Position numbers and translations under genes: made by a program. From Desulfurivibrio sp. (GTDB taxonomy: Bacteria; Desulfobacterota; Desulfobulbia; Desulfobulbales; SURF-16), in NCBI GenBank assembly GCA_003605035.1, contig QZKJ01000041.1:1-48169 (forward strand): DNA of 48,169 nucleotides, written 5' to 3'. Position 1 is the stretch's first letter. The number at the start of each line of letters is the position of its first letter. The notes under the pieces are model-generated. The model did no database searches and was not told the DNA's origin. It saw nothing but the letters and a program-made list of their open reading frames with translations. Below are positions 26,228 through 36,454 of this stretch, in pieces.

Positions 26228-29200
26228 TTATAAATTTTCCTGCAGATCGATTACTTCAACCTTCAATACCTTGGGCACCAGGGTTTCGTTTAATTCACTG
26301 AGGTTCTGCAGGGCCTTTTCCTGGGCTTCGTTCAGTCCCGCGGCATTCCTGGTCGCCTCGCTGGTTGCCGCGGCAATGGCCCCGGCCCCGCTGACCGCCC
26401 CGATGTTGACAGCCGCATTGCTCTGGACCGGCACCCCGACTCCCGACTGGGAGAAGCTGATATTCTGGGCATTGACCACCTTGCTTGCCGCCAGATAGAT
26501 GCTGCTGCCGACAATACCCGCCTCGCCGGCGTCGATGGTGCCCCGGGCAAAGAGATAGATGTCGCCGGCCTCCGGCATCTCCCGCGGCCCGTTCGGTCCG
26601 TCCGGATCATAGGTGATGGCCCTGATGCCGGAGCCGCCCACCGAAGGTTTCTTGAAAAGTTCGGAGACTGCTCTTTCATTGATGCGGGGCACCGCGGCGC
26701 CGCTGGCATTCACCGCGGTTTTCGAGCCGCGGCCGGCATTGATATCGTTTTCCGTCCAGATGGTGATATCACCGCCCATCCAGGTCATGGCCCGGGACTC
26801 GTTGACATTGACATCCCCCACGGAAAAGATGTTGATGCCGCCGCCGAACTCGGTCTTGATGCCGCTGCTGCTGTTGCGCTGGGTAAAGGAGCTGCCGCCC
26901 ACGTCCAGGTCGCCGGCGGAGAGGATATTGATATCGCCGCCGTACAGGGTGGCGATCTTCGACTGGGTCATGCTGATGCCGCCGTGGTCAGCGGATTGGG
27001 GATACATGGTGCCGAACATGGGGAGGATCAGTTCCTCACGCGCCCGGTTTTCGACCTCCTGCGCCTGGTCGGCCTTAGCTTCAGCCAGCAGCTGGGAGAT
27101 TTCCTTGTTGGAGGCGCGGATGGCGTCAAAAAATCCCTTTACCTCGGCAGGGGCAATGTCACTCTCGATGCCGGACAGCACATAGAGATCCGCCCCGCTG
27201 AAGAAGAGATGGGGATGCACGCCCTCTTCCCAGGCCGTTGCCTCCGTTTCCGCGCCGTTGGCCACACTGCGGATGCCTTCGGTGGTGCCAAGCGAGACGG
27301 CGCCGCCGGCCTGCACCAGCGCCGCCCCCGGCCCGGCAAAACGGAAGCCGGAATAGAATTTATTCCCGGCCGATCTTTCATAGGAACCCATGACAATATC
27401 GCCGCCCGCCCGCACCAGGCTGAGGTCGCTGGCAGCGATATTCTGCACGATGAGCTCGAGGTCGCGGATATCAGCGCCTGCGGTGATCGTCGTTTTCTTG
27501 GGGGTCTGAATGCGGATATTTTCAATATTGCCGCCCGCCTCAATGACCACCGGCACCGAGTCACCGGCGTGCAGCGGCAGAGATGGCGCATCCGCAGCGA
27601 GGTCGGTGTTCTGCAGGCCGTACCAGCCGGCCGGATCACTCTGGCGCATCCGGATATACGCCGGCTGCGGGTAGCCGGCCGTGGTGTAGGAGGTGCCGAG
27701 GATGTCATTACCGGCCTGCAAACTGAGACCGCCGCCTGCCGCGGGAGAAAGGGTCAGCTGCGCCATGGAGAAAACGATATCGTTGCCTGCCATGATTGCC
27801 AGGCTGGCCGGCAGGATGGTCACCATATCCGGTTGGATGCGGGTTTCGTCATTTTCATAGGCCGCATGGCCGGAAATGGCCACATCGCCATGCACCGCCC
27901 GCAGGCTGACGGCGCTGTCAGTGGTGTAGCCCATCAGGATCTGCGGCTCGTCCAGGGTAATACCGAGCTTGCTTCTCACATAAGCCGGGTTCAGCACGGT
28001 GCCCAGAAAAATGTCCCCTTCCGCCATCAGCGAAAGACTTGCGTCCATCAGTTCAACCTGCTGATCGGCCCGGGCGCTGCCGAAGCTGCCCTGGGCATAG
28101 AGATCCGCCCGGCCGTCGGCGGCCAGGAAGCGGCCGTTGAGATCCGAGCCGCTGCTGACCACCAGGTCACCCTGACCAAAGGTTCCCATCTGGGTGTCAA
28201 TATCGCCAGCGGCGTTGACATGCACAGCGCCGCCGGCCATGGCGGCAATACCGAAGGTGCCGCCATCCGCCTGGGCAAATGCCGCGCCCCATTCCTGCTC
28301 GCTGCGCCCCCAGGTATCCCAGTTCTTGCCGTAGGCGGTGACGCCGCCCCTGATATCGCCGCCGCTGGTTACCGCGATGCTGCCGCCCTGGCAGTACTCG
28401 TAAAACTGCAGCATGCCGGCGCCGGCAATATTCAGATAATCTACCTCATAGCTGACCGGCGCGCCCGTGGTGCGGATGGCGCCGATCAGATCCCTGTTCG
28501 GGTTCAGGGGATCATAAAGTCTGCTGTCACGGCCGGTTCGGATGTCGATATCGCCGGTGGCGCTCTGAATGGCCCCTTTGACTATGAGGTCACGGCCGAC
28601 AAAACCCTGCACATTGCCCCGGTAACTGGCCAGGGTGGAGGCCAGATTGCCTTCCTTCCAGGGGGACGGGTCGTATGCCGGGTTCACCACGGCCGCCTTG
28701 CCGATCACCGCATCAGAGGCCGAGGCGAAACGAATATTCCCGGTTTCCGTATAGACCTTGCGATTGTCACCTATGATCATCCTGCCTGTGGCGTCCGGTT
28801 CGGCAACATCCTTGATCACCGCCATGAAATCAGCGGCATCCGTCCGCGCACCGGCTATCAGGTTCAGGTCCGCCGAGGGCCGGCTGACATCCTCTTCCAG
28901 ATTGCCGCGCATCAGCAGCCCCACCCTCTTGATCGATGAGGTGGGCTTATCGTAAATATTCGCATTGATATTGAGATTGCCCGCGGCCCGCAGGGTAAGA
29001 TTGACCGGTTCGGCCCCGGCCCCCAGCCAGTTCGTCAGACTCCAGGCACTGTTCACGTTCAGATCGCCGCTGCTGCGCACCTCGATGCCGGCCCGGTGGT
29101 GAAAGGCGTCAGCTGCCACGTTTTCCGCGGTCAAATTGTCAAAAACACCCCGCACCCCGGGGTTATTCTGGGAAAATGCCCGCACCAGACCGGCATAACC

Positions 29201-32200
29201 AGCCGCATGGCCCTTCATGGTGTTCTGCTCCATGGTGCCGATCTGGCTGTACGTATAAAGGCGCACCCCCTCGGCAGTAATGCTGTCCGCACCGGCCGCC
29301 GTGCCGTTCAGTTCCATTTTGACAGCGTTGCCGGCCGCGTTTCGCTGGGCCCGGAAGGAAATGCTGCCGCCCTCGCCATTATCGCCGCCGCTCACATCAA
29401 TCACGCTGTCTTCATGCATCCTGATATACCCCAGCGGGGACTGCGCATCACTTTTCAGCGCGGTGGACAGAAACGCCTCGCCGCCCCCTCCGCCGGCCGC
29501 GGCGGCAGTTGCCAGCAGCCGGGAACCGTTGTGCAGGGTCAGGTCGTTCATGGCGTACAGCTCGATGGTGCCGCCCTCATCGCCCGCGGCATTGACCGTG
29601 CCGTAGATGTCGATATTGCCGGTGGGGTTGTCGGCATGGCCGCTCACGGCATTGCCGTCAGCCGTCAGTTTGCACAATTCGGCGGTTAAGGTTTTCTCCG
29701 CGCCAAGGGTGATGTTTCCCTGCCGGCTTCTGACATCGATGGACCGGAAGAAACCGCCGGCATGCAGCATGTCGGTCAGCTCATCGAAACCGGTGCTGCC
29801 GCCCGTGCCGGACAGGTCCCGGACGTCCATGGTAAAGGCCCCGGCCATGCCCTGGTTGCGGGAGGAACCGCGCAGGACGCCATCCAGGGAAAAACTGTCG
29901 GCATGGGGGGCCTCAATCGCCAGGGTCCCGGCATCCCCCTGGTTGCCGGCCGACACATCGAGAATGCCGTCCTCTGCCAGGGCAAAACTGTTCCGCGCCT
30001 TGATCGTCACGCTGCCGGCCGCCGTGTCAAGAGACCCCACTGACCGCACCGTACCGTCCACGTTTACCTCGTCGGCGCTCAGCAAGATCGTGGCGCTTGC
30101 CGTATCGATGAGAGCATCTTTTTCAATGGTCAGGCACCGGCCCTCCATCTGGAGCCGGCCGCCGCGGCTGACCGCCTCGCCGCTCTCTCCGCCGGCCGCC
30201 GGCATGATGCGCAGCGCGTCAATCGCGCTGAGGAGATAATCCGCCGCCTTATAAGCGCCGTTATCCATCGGATCAAGCCTCAGGCGGGCGGCGCTGATAT
30301 TCATATCCGCCTGTACCCGCAGGGCGGACGGATCATAAAGATCATTGCCTCTTTCATCCTGGCCCTGATAAGCCTGGCCAACGAAGGCCAGATCGCCGCC
30401 TGTCTGCAGGTTCACGGCCCGGAAGCCGTCAATCCGGATATCCCCCGGACCCAGGGTGAGGCCCGCCTCGCCCAGCAGCGTCAGAAAATTCTGCCCGCCG
30501 GTGTCTGCTATGGCAAGACTTGCCACGCCCGGCAGCCACTCCCGATCCTGGCTGTCATCATAGGTGGGCTTGCTGTTGGCCAGGGTGAGGCGGGGGGCCG
30601 CGATGCGCACCGCGGCAAAACCGTCCTGCTGATAACCGCCGATGCGCTGGGCGTCCAACAGGAGCTGGTCCCCGCCGCTCAGGGAAAAATCACCGGCAAA
30701 GAGGATGTCGGTGGCGCTGTCCAGCCGGATTTCTTCAATGCCGGCCAACTGCCGCCACTGGGCATCGGTCAGAAACAGCCCGCTTTCCCCCGCCGGCCTC
30801 TCCGCCTCGCTGAAGATGATGCGGCTGCTCCTCAAGGTCAGGGTGCTGTGGTCGATCTGCAGATTATCGTTGCCCTGCAGGTCGAGATTGTCCGTGTCCA
30901 GGGTAATATTGTCCGCTGCATGAATGAGGCTGCCCCGGGCCAGGGTGATGCTGCCCGGCAGGGTGGTGTTCCCTGGTTCCTCCTCGGTTTCCGGGTCATA
31001 ATGAAACGCTGCATCAGTGGTGAAAACCACTTCGGAGTAGCCGCTGCCCCCCGCTGCCGGCTGGGTGGCGTGCACCTCCGCCCCGCTTTCGACAATGATT
31101 TCGCCGGCCTTTTCCTCACCCCGCAGGTAGCCGCTGCCGGCATTGAAGGCGATATTTTCCGCGCTGATGGCGCTGTCCTGCTGCAGGACGATGGAGCGGG
31201 TGATCTGCGGATCGCCGACATTAATACGACTGAAGCCGTTGCCGGAAAAGGTGGTATCCTTGATATTAAGCTTGCCCTGCAGCTCCGCCGGAATGGCGTC
31301 ATCGATGACAAAATCATCAGCCAGCCCGAAGGACTCCGGTCCGATCTCCACCGCCCTGGCTGCCACGGAAAAGACGCCGCCCTGATAGCCGTCCAGGGCC
31401 ATGGCCTGCATGTCCCCCTCCAGAATGGCGGTAACGGTGGTCTGCCGGCCCACCAGGGTGAATGATCCCCCGTCGCCCCCGGTCATGGTCGGGGTGGCGT
31501 ACTCGCCCTCGCTCAGGACCTCGGCAGCCGGCCGTACGGCAAAACCCCTGGTGATGCGGGTGTCAACCGCCAGGCCACGTATTCCCGTGTAACCGCTGAT
31601 CATGGTATAGCCTTCCAGGGTCCGGGCCGGCACCTTGCCGGTGAAATCACCCTGATCCATAAGGACGTATGCCCCTGGCAGAAAGGCATATCTGGCGTTT
31701 TCCGCATGGGCCGCATCCAGGGGCAGCAGGGTATAGGTGCCGGCCGCAAGAGTGCCGCCGCCGGCCCCGGTGAGGCGGATAACCTCGCCCGGCAGCTCAA
31801 GGCCGGGCACGACCAGGTATTGGCCCTCCTTGACCAGCGGGTCAACGGTTCCCTCCAGGCCGGGCAGGAACTGCCAGGTAAAAATTGACCCGCCGCCGGA
31901 CAGATCGACCTGCGCCCTTTCCCGCACAATGACTTCATCGGCCTCCAGGATCAGTTTTTTCTCCGGTGCGCCGGTGACTTCTTCGGTCAGGGCTGTGCCG
32001 GCATCCTCCTTGCGCTGCCAGGTCCAGAACTCGCCGGTGTCGTTCAGTTCGCCGAAGGCCACCAGGCCGGCCTGGCCGGCGACGCTGGTCACACTGTCCG
32101 GACTGAGCATCACCCGGCTGTTTTCCCCGATGCCGGTCATGGTGATGGCGCCGAGGGGCGCGGCCAGATAGCCCTGGTGGTCGATGCGGTTTGCGGCAAG

Positions 32201-35200
32201 GGTCAGGCTGCCGGCCGCTGAATAGAGCTGGCCGGAGGCGGCAGGCGAGCCGGGCATGATGGTGATGGTTTTGTCCGTGGCAATGGTGAAATCGCTGAAG
32301 GTGGCGGGATAGATGCGGTCGGCCGTAAGTCTCATGTCCGCCGCGCTCCTGAGGGAGCCCGCATAGTATTGGCTGCCCGTGGCGCCGCTCACGGTATAGA
32401 GATGATCACTCACGGCCAGATCCCGGCCAGCGGTGAGCGCGACAACGCCCGCCCCGCTCACGGCGACGGAGCCGTTGATGTCGATGGAGTCGGCGGACAG
32501 GGCAAAGCTGCCGCTGCCGGCAAGCGGCGCGGTGTCAGTCGGCCGATAGGAATTATCAAGCTGCAGCCAGCCGGCGGCAATGCTTACGGATGCCTCGTCC
32601 GTGCTCTCCAGCAGCGGGGTATCGAGAATCAGTCTGCCGTCATGGACAAGCCGCTGGTCCTGGGCGAAAATCAGACTGTGGCTGCCGGCCAGCCGCCACA
32701 GGTAAAAATCATTGTTTCTGAAGATATCGAGCAGCTCGTCATCAACCACATATCCGGCGCCGCTGTTACGTTCAATGGTCAGACTGCCGTTGACCATGCC
32801 GGGAAAATAGGCCCGGGCCTGCAGGCTGCCCAGCTGGACAAGCTCCCCTTTGGCAGACAGGGTAATGGAGCCGGCCTTGCCGGCCCCGCTGATCGGGTTG
32901 GCGATGGTGCCGAGGTCGGCATAGGCGACAACGGCCTCCGCACTTCCCGAGACATCAAGGTGCGCATTCTCCTCAATCCGCAGCTGGCCCGAGGAGGTAT
33001 TTTTCAGGGTGATGGAACCGGCATCCCACACCTCATACACGGGTGCGAGATTTTCAATCACCTGCCGGCCAACCGGCGAGATGCAGCCCGCCGCCGCTAT
33101 ATCTGCGGTGCCGGCAACCAGCAGGTCGCCGTTGGTGGCGCTGATAATGATCTCCCCGGCCGGGGCCGCGATGTCGCCGGCAATGGTGACCGCAGGGGCG
33201 GCCAGGGCAACGCTGCCGCCCACCGGCAGAGTGATGCCGCCGTGCTCGAGCAGCGCCAGGCTGGCGAAGTCCTTATCATCGGCATATTCGGCATAATCGA
33301 CATCAAAATCCACCACCCCGTCCAGATTGTCGCCAGCGGTGATGGTGAATGCCGTGCTGCCCGCCTCCGCGGCCGGCACTTCAAGATAGCGCTCGGGGTC
33401 GGCTGCGGTTATCCCCGCTAGCGGCGAGGTTTCCCGGGTGGTGGAGACGGTCAGCGCAACCCCGTCATTAATAACGAAATCATAGATGCTGTTTAAGCTG
33501 ATGCGGGCAAAGCCGGTGCGGGCAAAACGGTTGTCAGCCAGCACCAGTCCCTTGCTGAACTGCCGTAATTGCTGCTCCCTGGGATAACCCGTATCATCAT
33601 GGCCGAAATCAAGCAGCGGCAGGGGGTCGTCCACATCAAAATCCGCGGACAGCTCCGGCACCTCTTTTTCCACCCTGATGTTGTTGGCAAAAATCGCGAT
33701 GCCGCCGCCCTCGGCCCCGGCCAGGCTGTGGCCTTTGACCTCCCCCGCCAGAATGACGTTGCTGCCCGAGATGAGCAGTTCACCGGCATCACCGGCCTGT
33801 ACCGCGCTGTCCGCCGTGACCTCATAGCCGCCGCTCACGTCAAGCAGGGCGCCCCTGGCCAGAATAACCCCGTCGCCCTGCCCCAGACCGTCTATGAGCC
33901 CCTGTTCAAAGGAGGGAATGGTGTCGCGGGTGAGATCCCGCAGGGAAATACTGCCGCCAGCCGTCTGTACGCCGGTTAGCGGCGATTCCCCCCGGGCCAG
34001 GGTTTCCACCTGATTGACCCGTTCCCCGGCCGTGCTGATGCAGCTGGTGCCGGCCAGGATCAACCTTTCATTCACCTCGGCGTACCAGGGATTGGCCGGC
34101 ACATTGGTATAGTTATGCTGCAGCGCCATGGTAACCGAACCGGCGGGCACATCGATCTCCCCGCGGTGCTCGATGCGGCGGGACTCAAAGTGCAGTTCCC
34201 CACCTGCGGCCAGACGGATATCGGCATCCTCCTCCACCATGATCCGCCTGTTGGCCTTGACCGTCAAGGCGCCCAGACCGGCGGCATTGACCGTGGCCGC
34301 TGACAGATAACTCGGTGCGTCCTCCCTGGGGCTGTCCGCGGTAAAATCCGCGGGCAGGGGCTCTGCCTGGTCTTTAATGACCAGTTCGCCTAAAATGTTG
34401 CTGCGGTCCGCATACTTGCCGTCAGTTGCCACGCCCCCCAGCCGCAGGGTGCCGGACCGGGGCCGGCGGACCCTCTCGGTAAGCTGCTTGCCGTCAATGT
34501 CAATGATGCCGTCGCTAAACAGATCGGCATCATAAATCTGATAGGGGCCGACCGTGGCCCGGGCCGCCAGGGAACCGTCAAAAACAAGACCCCTGCTGAT
34601 CAGGGTCAGTTCGCCGGCATCATGGCCTTCAACATGGGCGGGGATACGTTCATACAGCGGCAATGCCCCGCCGGCATAGAGGCCGCTGTAGCTTTCGGTG
34701 ATGCCGTATCGCTCATGCTCCTTTTCATAAACGTCGGCAAAGGCCTCAAAGGGCAGATAGGCAGGCGCCTCATCCAGGTCATAGATCCTGTTGCCGAGCA
34801 AAAGCTTGGTGCCGATGCCCGTACTCTCCCCATGATAGTAGCCGCCCCCGGAAATATCGAAAACGGCGCCCTCCCGGACAATGATATCGCCTTCCGGGGC
34901 CTCCACCCTGATGCCGCCGCCCTTGCCCGCCTTCTGCAGGCTGGTCAGCTGGTCGGCGGCATAGGTTTCGCTCAGATCGCCGATGGTGCTGCCGAACAGT
35001 TCATTGACCGTCACCTCGGAGCGGTAGAGCAGGCCGCCTTCGATTTTCTGCTGCTGATCATCCTTAAGTTGGGCCGTATTCATTTCCTGGGTGTGCCACT
35101 GGTCCGCCCCGTCGCGGACGCTCCAGACGCCGCTCACATCAATGACCGATCCCTCGCCGAAATAGGCCCGGTCCGTGGCAAATATCCGCACGTCGCCCGA

Positions 35201-36373
35201 GTCGGCGGCAATGGTGCCGTTGTGTTCAACCACCCCGGTCGCCTGCCCGCTGCCCCGGCCGATGCCGCCGATATAGATGTCCCCGGGCCGGTGGGTGAAA
35301 TCCTCGCCGGTTTTCTCCCCCGCGGTGGTCACCGGCGCCAGGGTGGTGCTCTTTTTCCCGGTGACCACCCTTTCCGTGGCGCGCAGCTCAATGGCGCCCC
35401 GGTGCCAGACCGAGGTGACCGAGCGGATCATGCCATCCTGGTTGACGACCCGGCCGTACATGCCGACCCGGCCGTTGTCAGCCACCAGCCGGCCGGCCGC
35501 CTCATTGAGCGCCTGCCCCTTGTCCGGGTTGCCCGGATTGTCGATCCGGCTGACATATTTCTCGTTCTTATAAGCGGTATCCGGTTCCGGGGCCAGCGTC
35601 ACCTGCTGGCCCGCAGCCAGGCCGATCTGGCCGTAAGGGGCGACAATGGTGCCGCTGTTGCCCACATCGGGGGCCACCAGAAAGACGGAACCGTCACGGA
35701 TAACGGTCTCTTTGCCGTTTTCTTCTCTGATCAGCTCGACGCTGATCAGGCCCTGGTTGTAGACATACGCGTTGCCGGGCTGCCAGGCGGGCTGGTTTGC
35801 CGGGTCATAGTTTTCACTGCCGTCGAAGGTAATGGCGCTGGTCGCCGTCAGCTTGAGAAAATCGTTGTTGTCCAGATCAAGGGCTGAGGCGGCCAGACCG
35901 TGGACGTTGACCGAGGAAGCGGCCCCGAAAATAATGCCGTTCTGATTGATGAGGTAGACCTGGCCGTCGGCGGTCAGTTTGCCGAAAATCTGGCTGGGAT
36001 TCCGGTCATAGATGCGGTTCAAGGCCTGCCAGTCCGTATGGCCCTGCTGCTCGAAATAGACCCAGCTGTTTTCGCCGATGTCAAAGCTGTCCCAGGAGGC
36101 AATGGCCTTGTCCTCGACCTGATGCACCGTTATTTTCCTCTTCCCGCTTGCTGCATCCACCATATCATCCACGGCGGGCAGCATGCCGGTCAGCGGCTTG
36201 AATCCGGTGGGCACCGCGTTCGCCAGAGGGGCGGCCAGCATATTGTTGGCTGCCGTGCCGAAAAAGACGGCCGGTCCCTGGGCCGCAAAGGCCATGCTGG
36301 AGGTAAAGGCAATGCCGATGTTCAGCGCCAGGATGCGGGAATATCTCTTGGTGATCTTCTTGTCATTTTTCAT
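26228..36373 (-). CDS. Giant TpsA filamentous-haemagglutinin exoprotein
   Basis: About 3381 residues. Long signal segment (MKNDKKITKRYSRILALNIG then FTSSMAFAAQ), then the two-partner secretion domain with its hallmarks: NPSQIFGKL and NQNGIIFGAASSVNVHGL. The body is a long beta-helix of Gly/Ala/Asp-rich strands, with repeated short motifs (for example IDVSG). The last few hundred residues resemble DUF3739 (GGDITIWTENDINAGRGSKT). No obvious toxin tip. TpsB exports it to the cell surface, where it likely acts as adhesin or matrix filament. ATG 36373 has a GGGGAAGAGAG Shine-Dalgarno; a GTG eight codons earlier is less likely. Only a few cysteines, as in the family. Confidence 0.92.
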   Translation of the reverse strand: MKNDKKITKRYSRILALNIGIAFTSSMAFAAQGPAVFFGTAANNMLAAPLANAVPTGFKPLTGMLPAVDDMVDAASGKRKITVHQVEDKAIASWDSFDIGENSWVYFEQQGHTDWQALNRIYDRNPSQIFGKLTADGQVYLINQNGIIFGAASSVNVHGLAASALDLDNNDFLKLTATSAITFDGSENYDPANQPAWQPGNAYVYNQGLISVELIREENGKETVIRDGSVFLVAPDVGNSGTIVAPYGQIGLAAGQQVTLAPEPDTAYKNEKYVSRIDNPGNPDKGQALNEAAGRLVADNGRVGMYGRVVNQDGMIRSVTSVWHRGAIELRATERVVTGKKSTTLAPVTTAGEKTGEDFTHRPGDIYIGGIGRGSGQATGVVEHNGTIAADSGDVRIFATDRAYFGEGSVIDVSGVWSVRDGADQWHTQEMNTAQLKDDQQQKIEGGLLYRSEVTVNELFGSTIGDLSETYAADQLTSLQKAGKGGGIRVEAPEGDIIVREGAVFDISGGGYYHGESTGIGTKLLLGNRIYDLDEAPAYLPFEAFADVYEKEHERYGITESYSGLYAGGALPLYERIPAHVEGHDAGELTLISRGLVFDGSLAARATVGPYQIYDADLFSDGIIDIDGKQLTERVRRPRSGTLRLGGVATDGKYADRSNILGELVIKDQAEPLPADFTADSPREDAPSYLSAATVNAAGLGALTVKANRRIMVEEDADIRLAAGGELHFESRRIEHRGEIDVPAGSVTMALQHNYTNVPANPWYAEVNERLILAGTSCISTAGERVNQVETLARGESPLTGVQTAGGSISLRDLTRDTIPSFEQGLIDGLGQGDGVILARGALLDVSGGYEVTADSAVQAGDAGELLISGSNVILAGEVKGHSLAGAEGGGIAIFANNIRVEKEVPELSADFDVDDPLPLLDFGHDDTGYPREQQLRQFSKGLVLADNRFARTGFARISLNSIYDFVINDGVALTVSTTRETSPLAGITAADPERYLEVPAAEAGSTAFTITAGDNLDGVVDFDVDYAEYADDKDFASLALLEHGGITLPVGGSVALAAPAVTIAGDIAAPAGEIIISATNGDLLVAGTADIAAAGCISPVGRQVIENLAPVYEVWDAGSITLKNTSSGQLRIEENAHLDVSGSAEAVVAYADLGTIANPISGAGKAGSITLSAKGELVQLGSLQARAYFPGMVNGSLTIERNSGAGYVVDDELLDIFRNNDFYLWRLAGSHSLIFAQDQRLVHDGRLILDTPLLESTDEASVSIAAGWLQLDNSYRPTDTAPLAGSGSFALSADSIDINGSVAVSGAGVVALTAGRDLAVSDHLYTVSGATGSQYYAGSLRSAADMRLTADRIYPATFSDFTIATDKTITIMPGSPAASGQLYSAAGSLTLAANRIDHQGYLAAPLGAITMTGIGENSRVMLSPDSVTSVAGQAGLVAFGELNDTGEFWTWQRKEDAGTALTEEVTGAPEKKLILEADEVIVRERAQVDLSGGGSIFTWQFLPGLEGTVDPLVKEGQYLVVPGLELPGEVIRLTGAGGGTLAAGTYTLLPLDAAHAENARYAFLPGAYVLMDQGDFTGKVPARTLEGYTMISGYTGIRGLAVDTRITRGFAVRPAAEVLSEGEYATPTMTGGDGGSFTLVGRQTTVTAILEGDMQAMALDGYQGGVFSVAARAVEIGPESFGLADDFVIDDAIPAELQGKLNIKDTTFSGNGFSRINVGDPQITRSIVLQQDSAISAENIAFNAGSGYLRGEEKAGEIIVESGAEVHATQPAAGGSGYSEVVFTTDAAFHYDPETEEEPGNTTLPGSITLARGSLIHAADNITLDTDNLDLQGNDNLQIDHSTLTLRSSRIIFSEAERPAGESGLFLTDAQWRQLAGIEEIRLDSATDILFAGDFSLSGGDQLLLDAQRIGGYQQDGFAAVRIAAPRLTLANSKPTYDDSQDREWLPGVASLAIADTGGQNFLTLLGEAGLTLGPGDIRIDGFRAVNLQTGGDLAFVGQAYQGQDERGNDLYDPSALRVQADMNISAARLRLDPMDNGAYKAADYLLSAIDALRIMPAAGGESGEAVSRGGRLQMEGRCLTIEKDALIDTASATILLSADEVNVDGTVRSVGSLDTAAGSVTIKARNSFALAEDGILDVSAGNQGDAGTLAIEAPHADSFSLDGVLRGSSRNQGMAGAFTMDVRDLSGTGGSTGFDELTDMLHAGGFFRSIDVRSRQGNITLGAEKTLTAELCKLTADGNAVSGHADNPTGNIDIYGTVNAAGDEGGTIELYAMNDLTLHNGSRLLATAAAAGGGGGEAFLSTALKSDAQSPLGYIRMHEDSVIDVSGGDNGEGGSISFRAQRNAAGNAVKMELNGTAAGADSITAEGVRLYTYSQIGTMEQNTMKGHAAGYAGLVRAFSQNNPGVRGVFDNLTAENVAADAFHHRAGIEVRSSGDLNVNSAWSLTNWLGAGAEPVNLTLRAAGNLNINANIYDKPTSSIKRVGLLMRGNLEEDVSRPSADLNLIAGARTDAADFMAVIKDVAEPDATGRMIIGDNRKVYTETGNIRFASASDAVIGKAAVVNPAYDPSPWKEGNLASTLASYRGNVQGFVGRDLIVKGAIQSATGDIDIRTGRDSRLYDPLNPNRDLIGAIRTTGAPVSYEVDYLNIAGAGMLQFYEYCQGGSIAVTSGGDIRGGVTAYGKNWDTWGRSEQEWGAAFAQADGGTFGIAAMAGGAVHVNAAGDIDTQMGTFGQGDLVVSSGSDLNGRFLAADGRADLYAQGSFGSARADQQVELMDASLSLMAEGDIFLGTVLNPAYVRSKLGITLDEPQILMGYTTDSAVSLRAVHGDVAISGHAAYENDETRIQPDMVTILPASLAIMAGNDIVFSMAQLTLSPAAGGGLSLQAGNDILGTSYTTAGYPQPAYIRMRQSDPAGWYGLQNTDLAADAPSLPLHAGDSVPVVIEAGGNIENIRIQTPKKTTITAGADIRDLELIVQNIAASDLSLVRAGGDIVMGSYERSAGNKFYSGFRFAGPGAALVQAGGAVSLGTTEGIRSVANGAETEATAWEEGVHPHLFFSGADLYVLSGIESDIAPAEVKGFFDAIRASNKEISQLLAEAKADQAQEVENRAREELILPMFGTMYPQSADHGGISMTQSKIATLYGGDINILSAGDLDVGGSSFTQRNSSSGIKTEFGGGINIFSVGDVNVNESRAMTWMGGDITIWTENDINAGRGSKTAVNASGAAVPRINERAVSELFKKPSVGGSGIRAITYDPDGPNGPREMPEAGDIYLFARGTIDAGEAGIVGSSIYLAASKVVNAQNISFSQSGVGVPVQSNAAVNIGAVSGAGAIAAATSEATRNAAGLNEAQEKALQNLSELNETLVPKVLKVEVIDLQENL

Positions 36374-36423
36374 AACGACTCTCTTCCCCCTTTTCACTTC
36401 TCACTTTTCACTCCTTACTTCTT

Positions 36424-36454
36424 ACTCCTCACTCCTCACTCCTCACTCCTCACT
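36424..36454. repeat. Tandem heptamer ACTCCTC between tpsB and tpsA
   Basis: Four exact copies of ACTCCTC plus a partial fifth run directly from the tpsB stop towards tpsA, preceded by looser copies to about 36391. On the coding strand this is GAGGAGT, i.e. repeated GGAG next to the tpsA start. Copy changes could alter spacing or ribosome loading; phase variation is possible but not shown. Confidence 0.85.
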
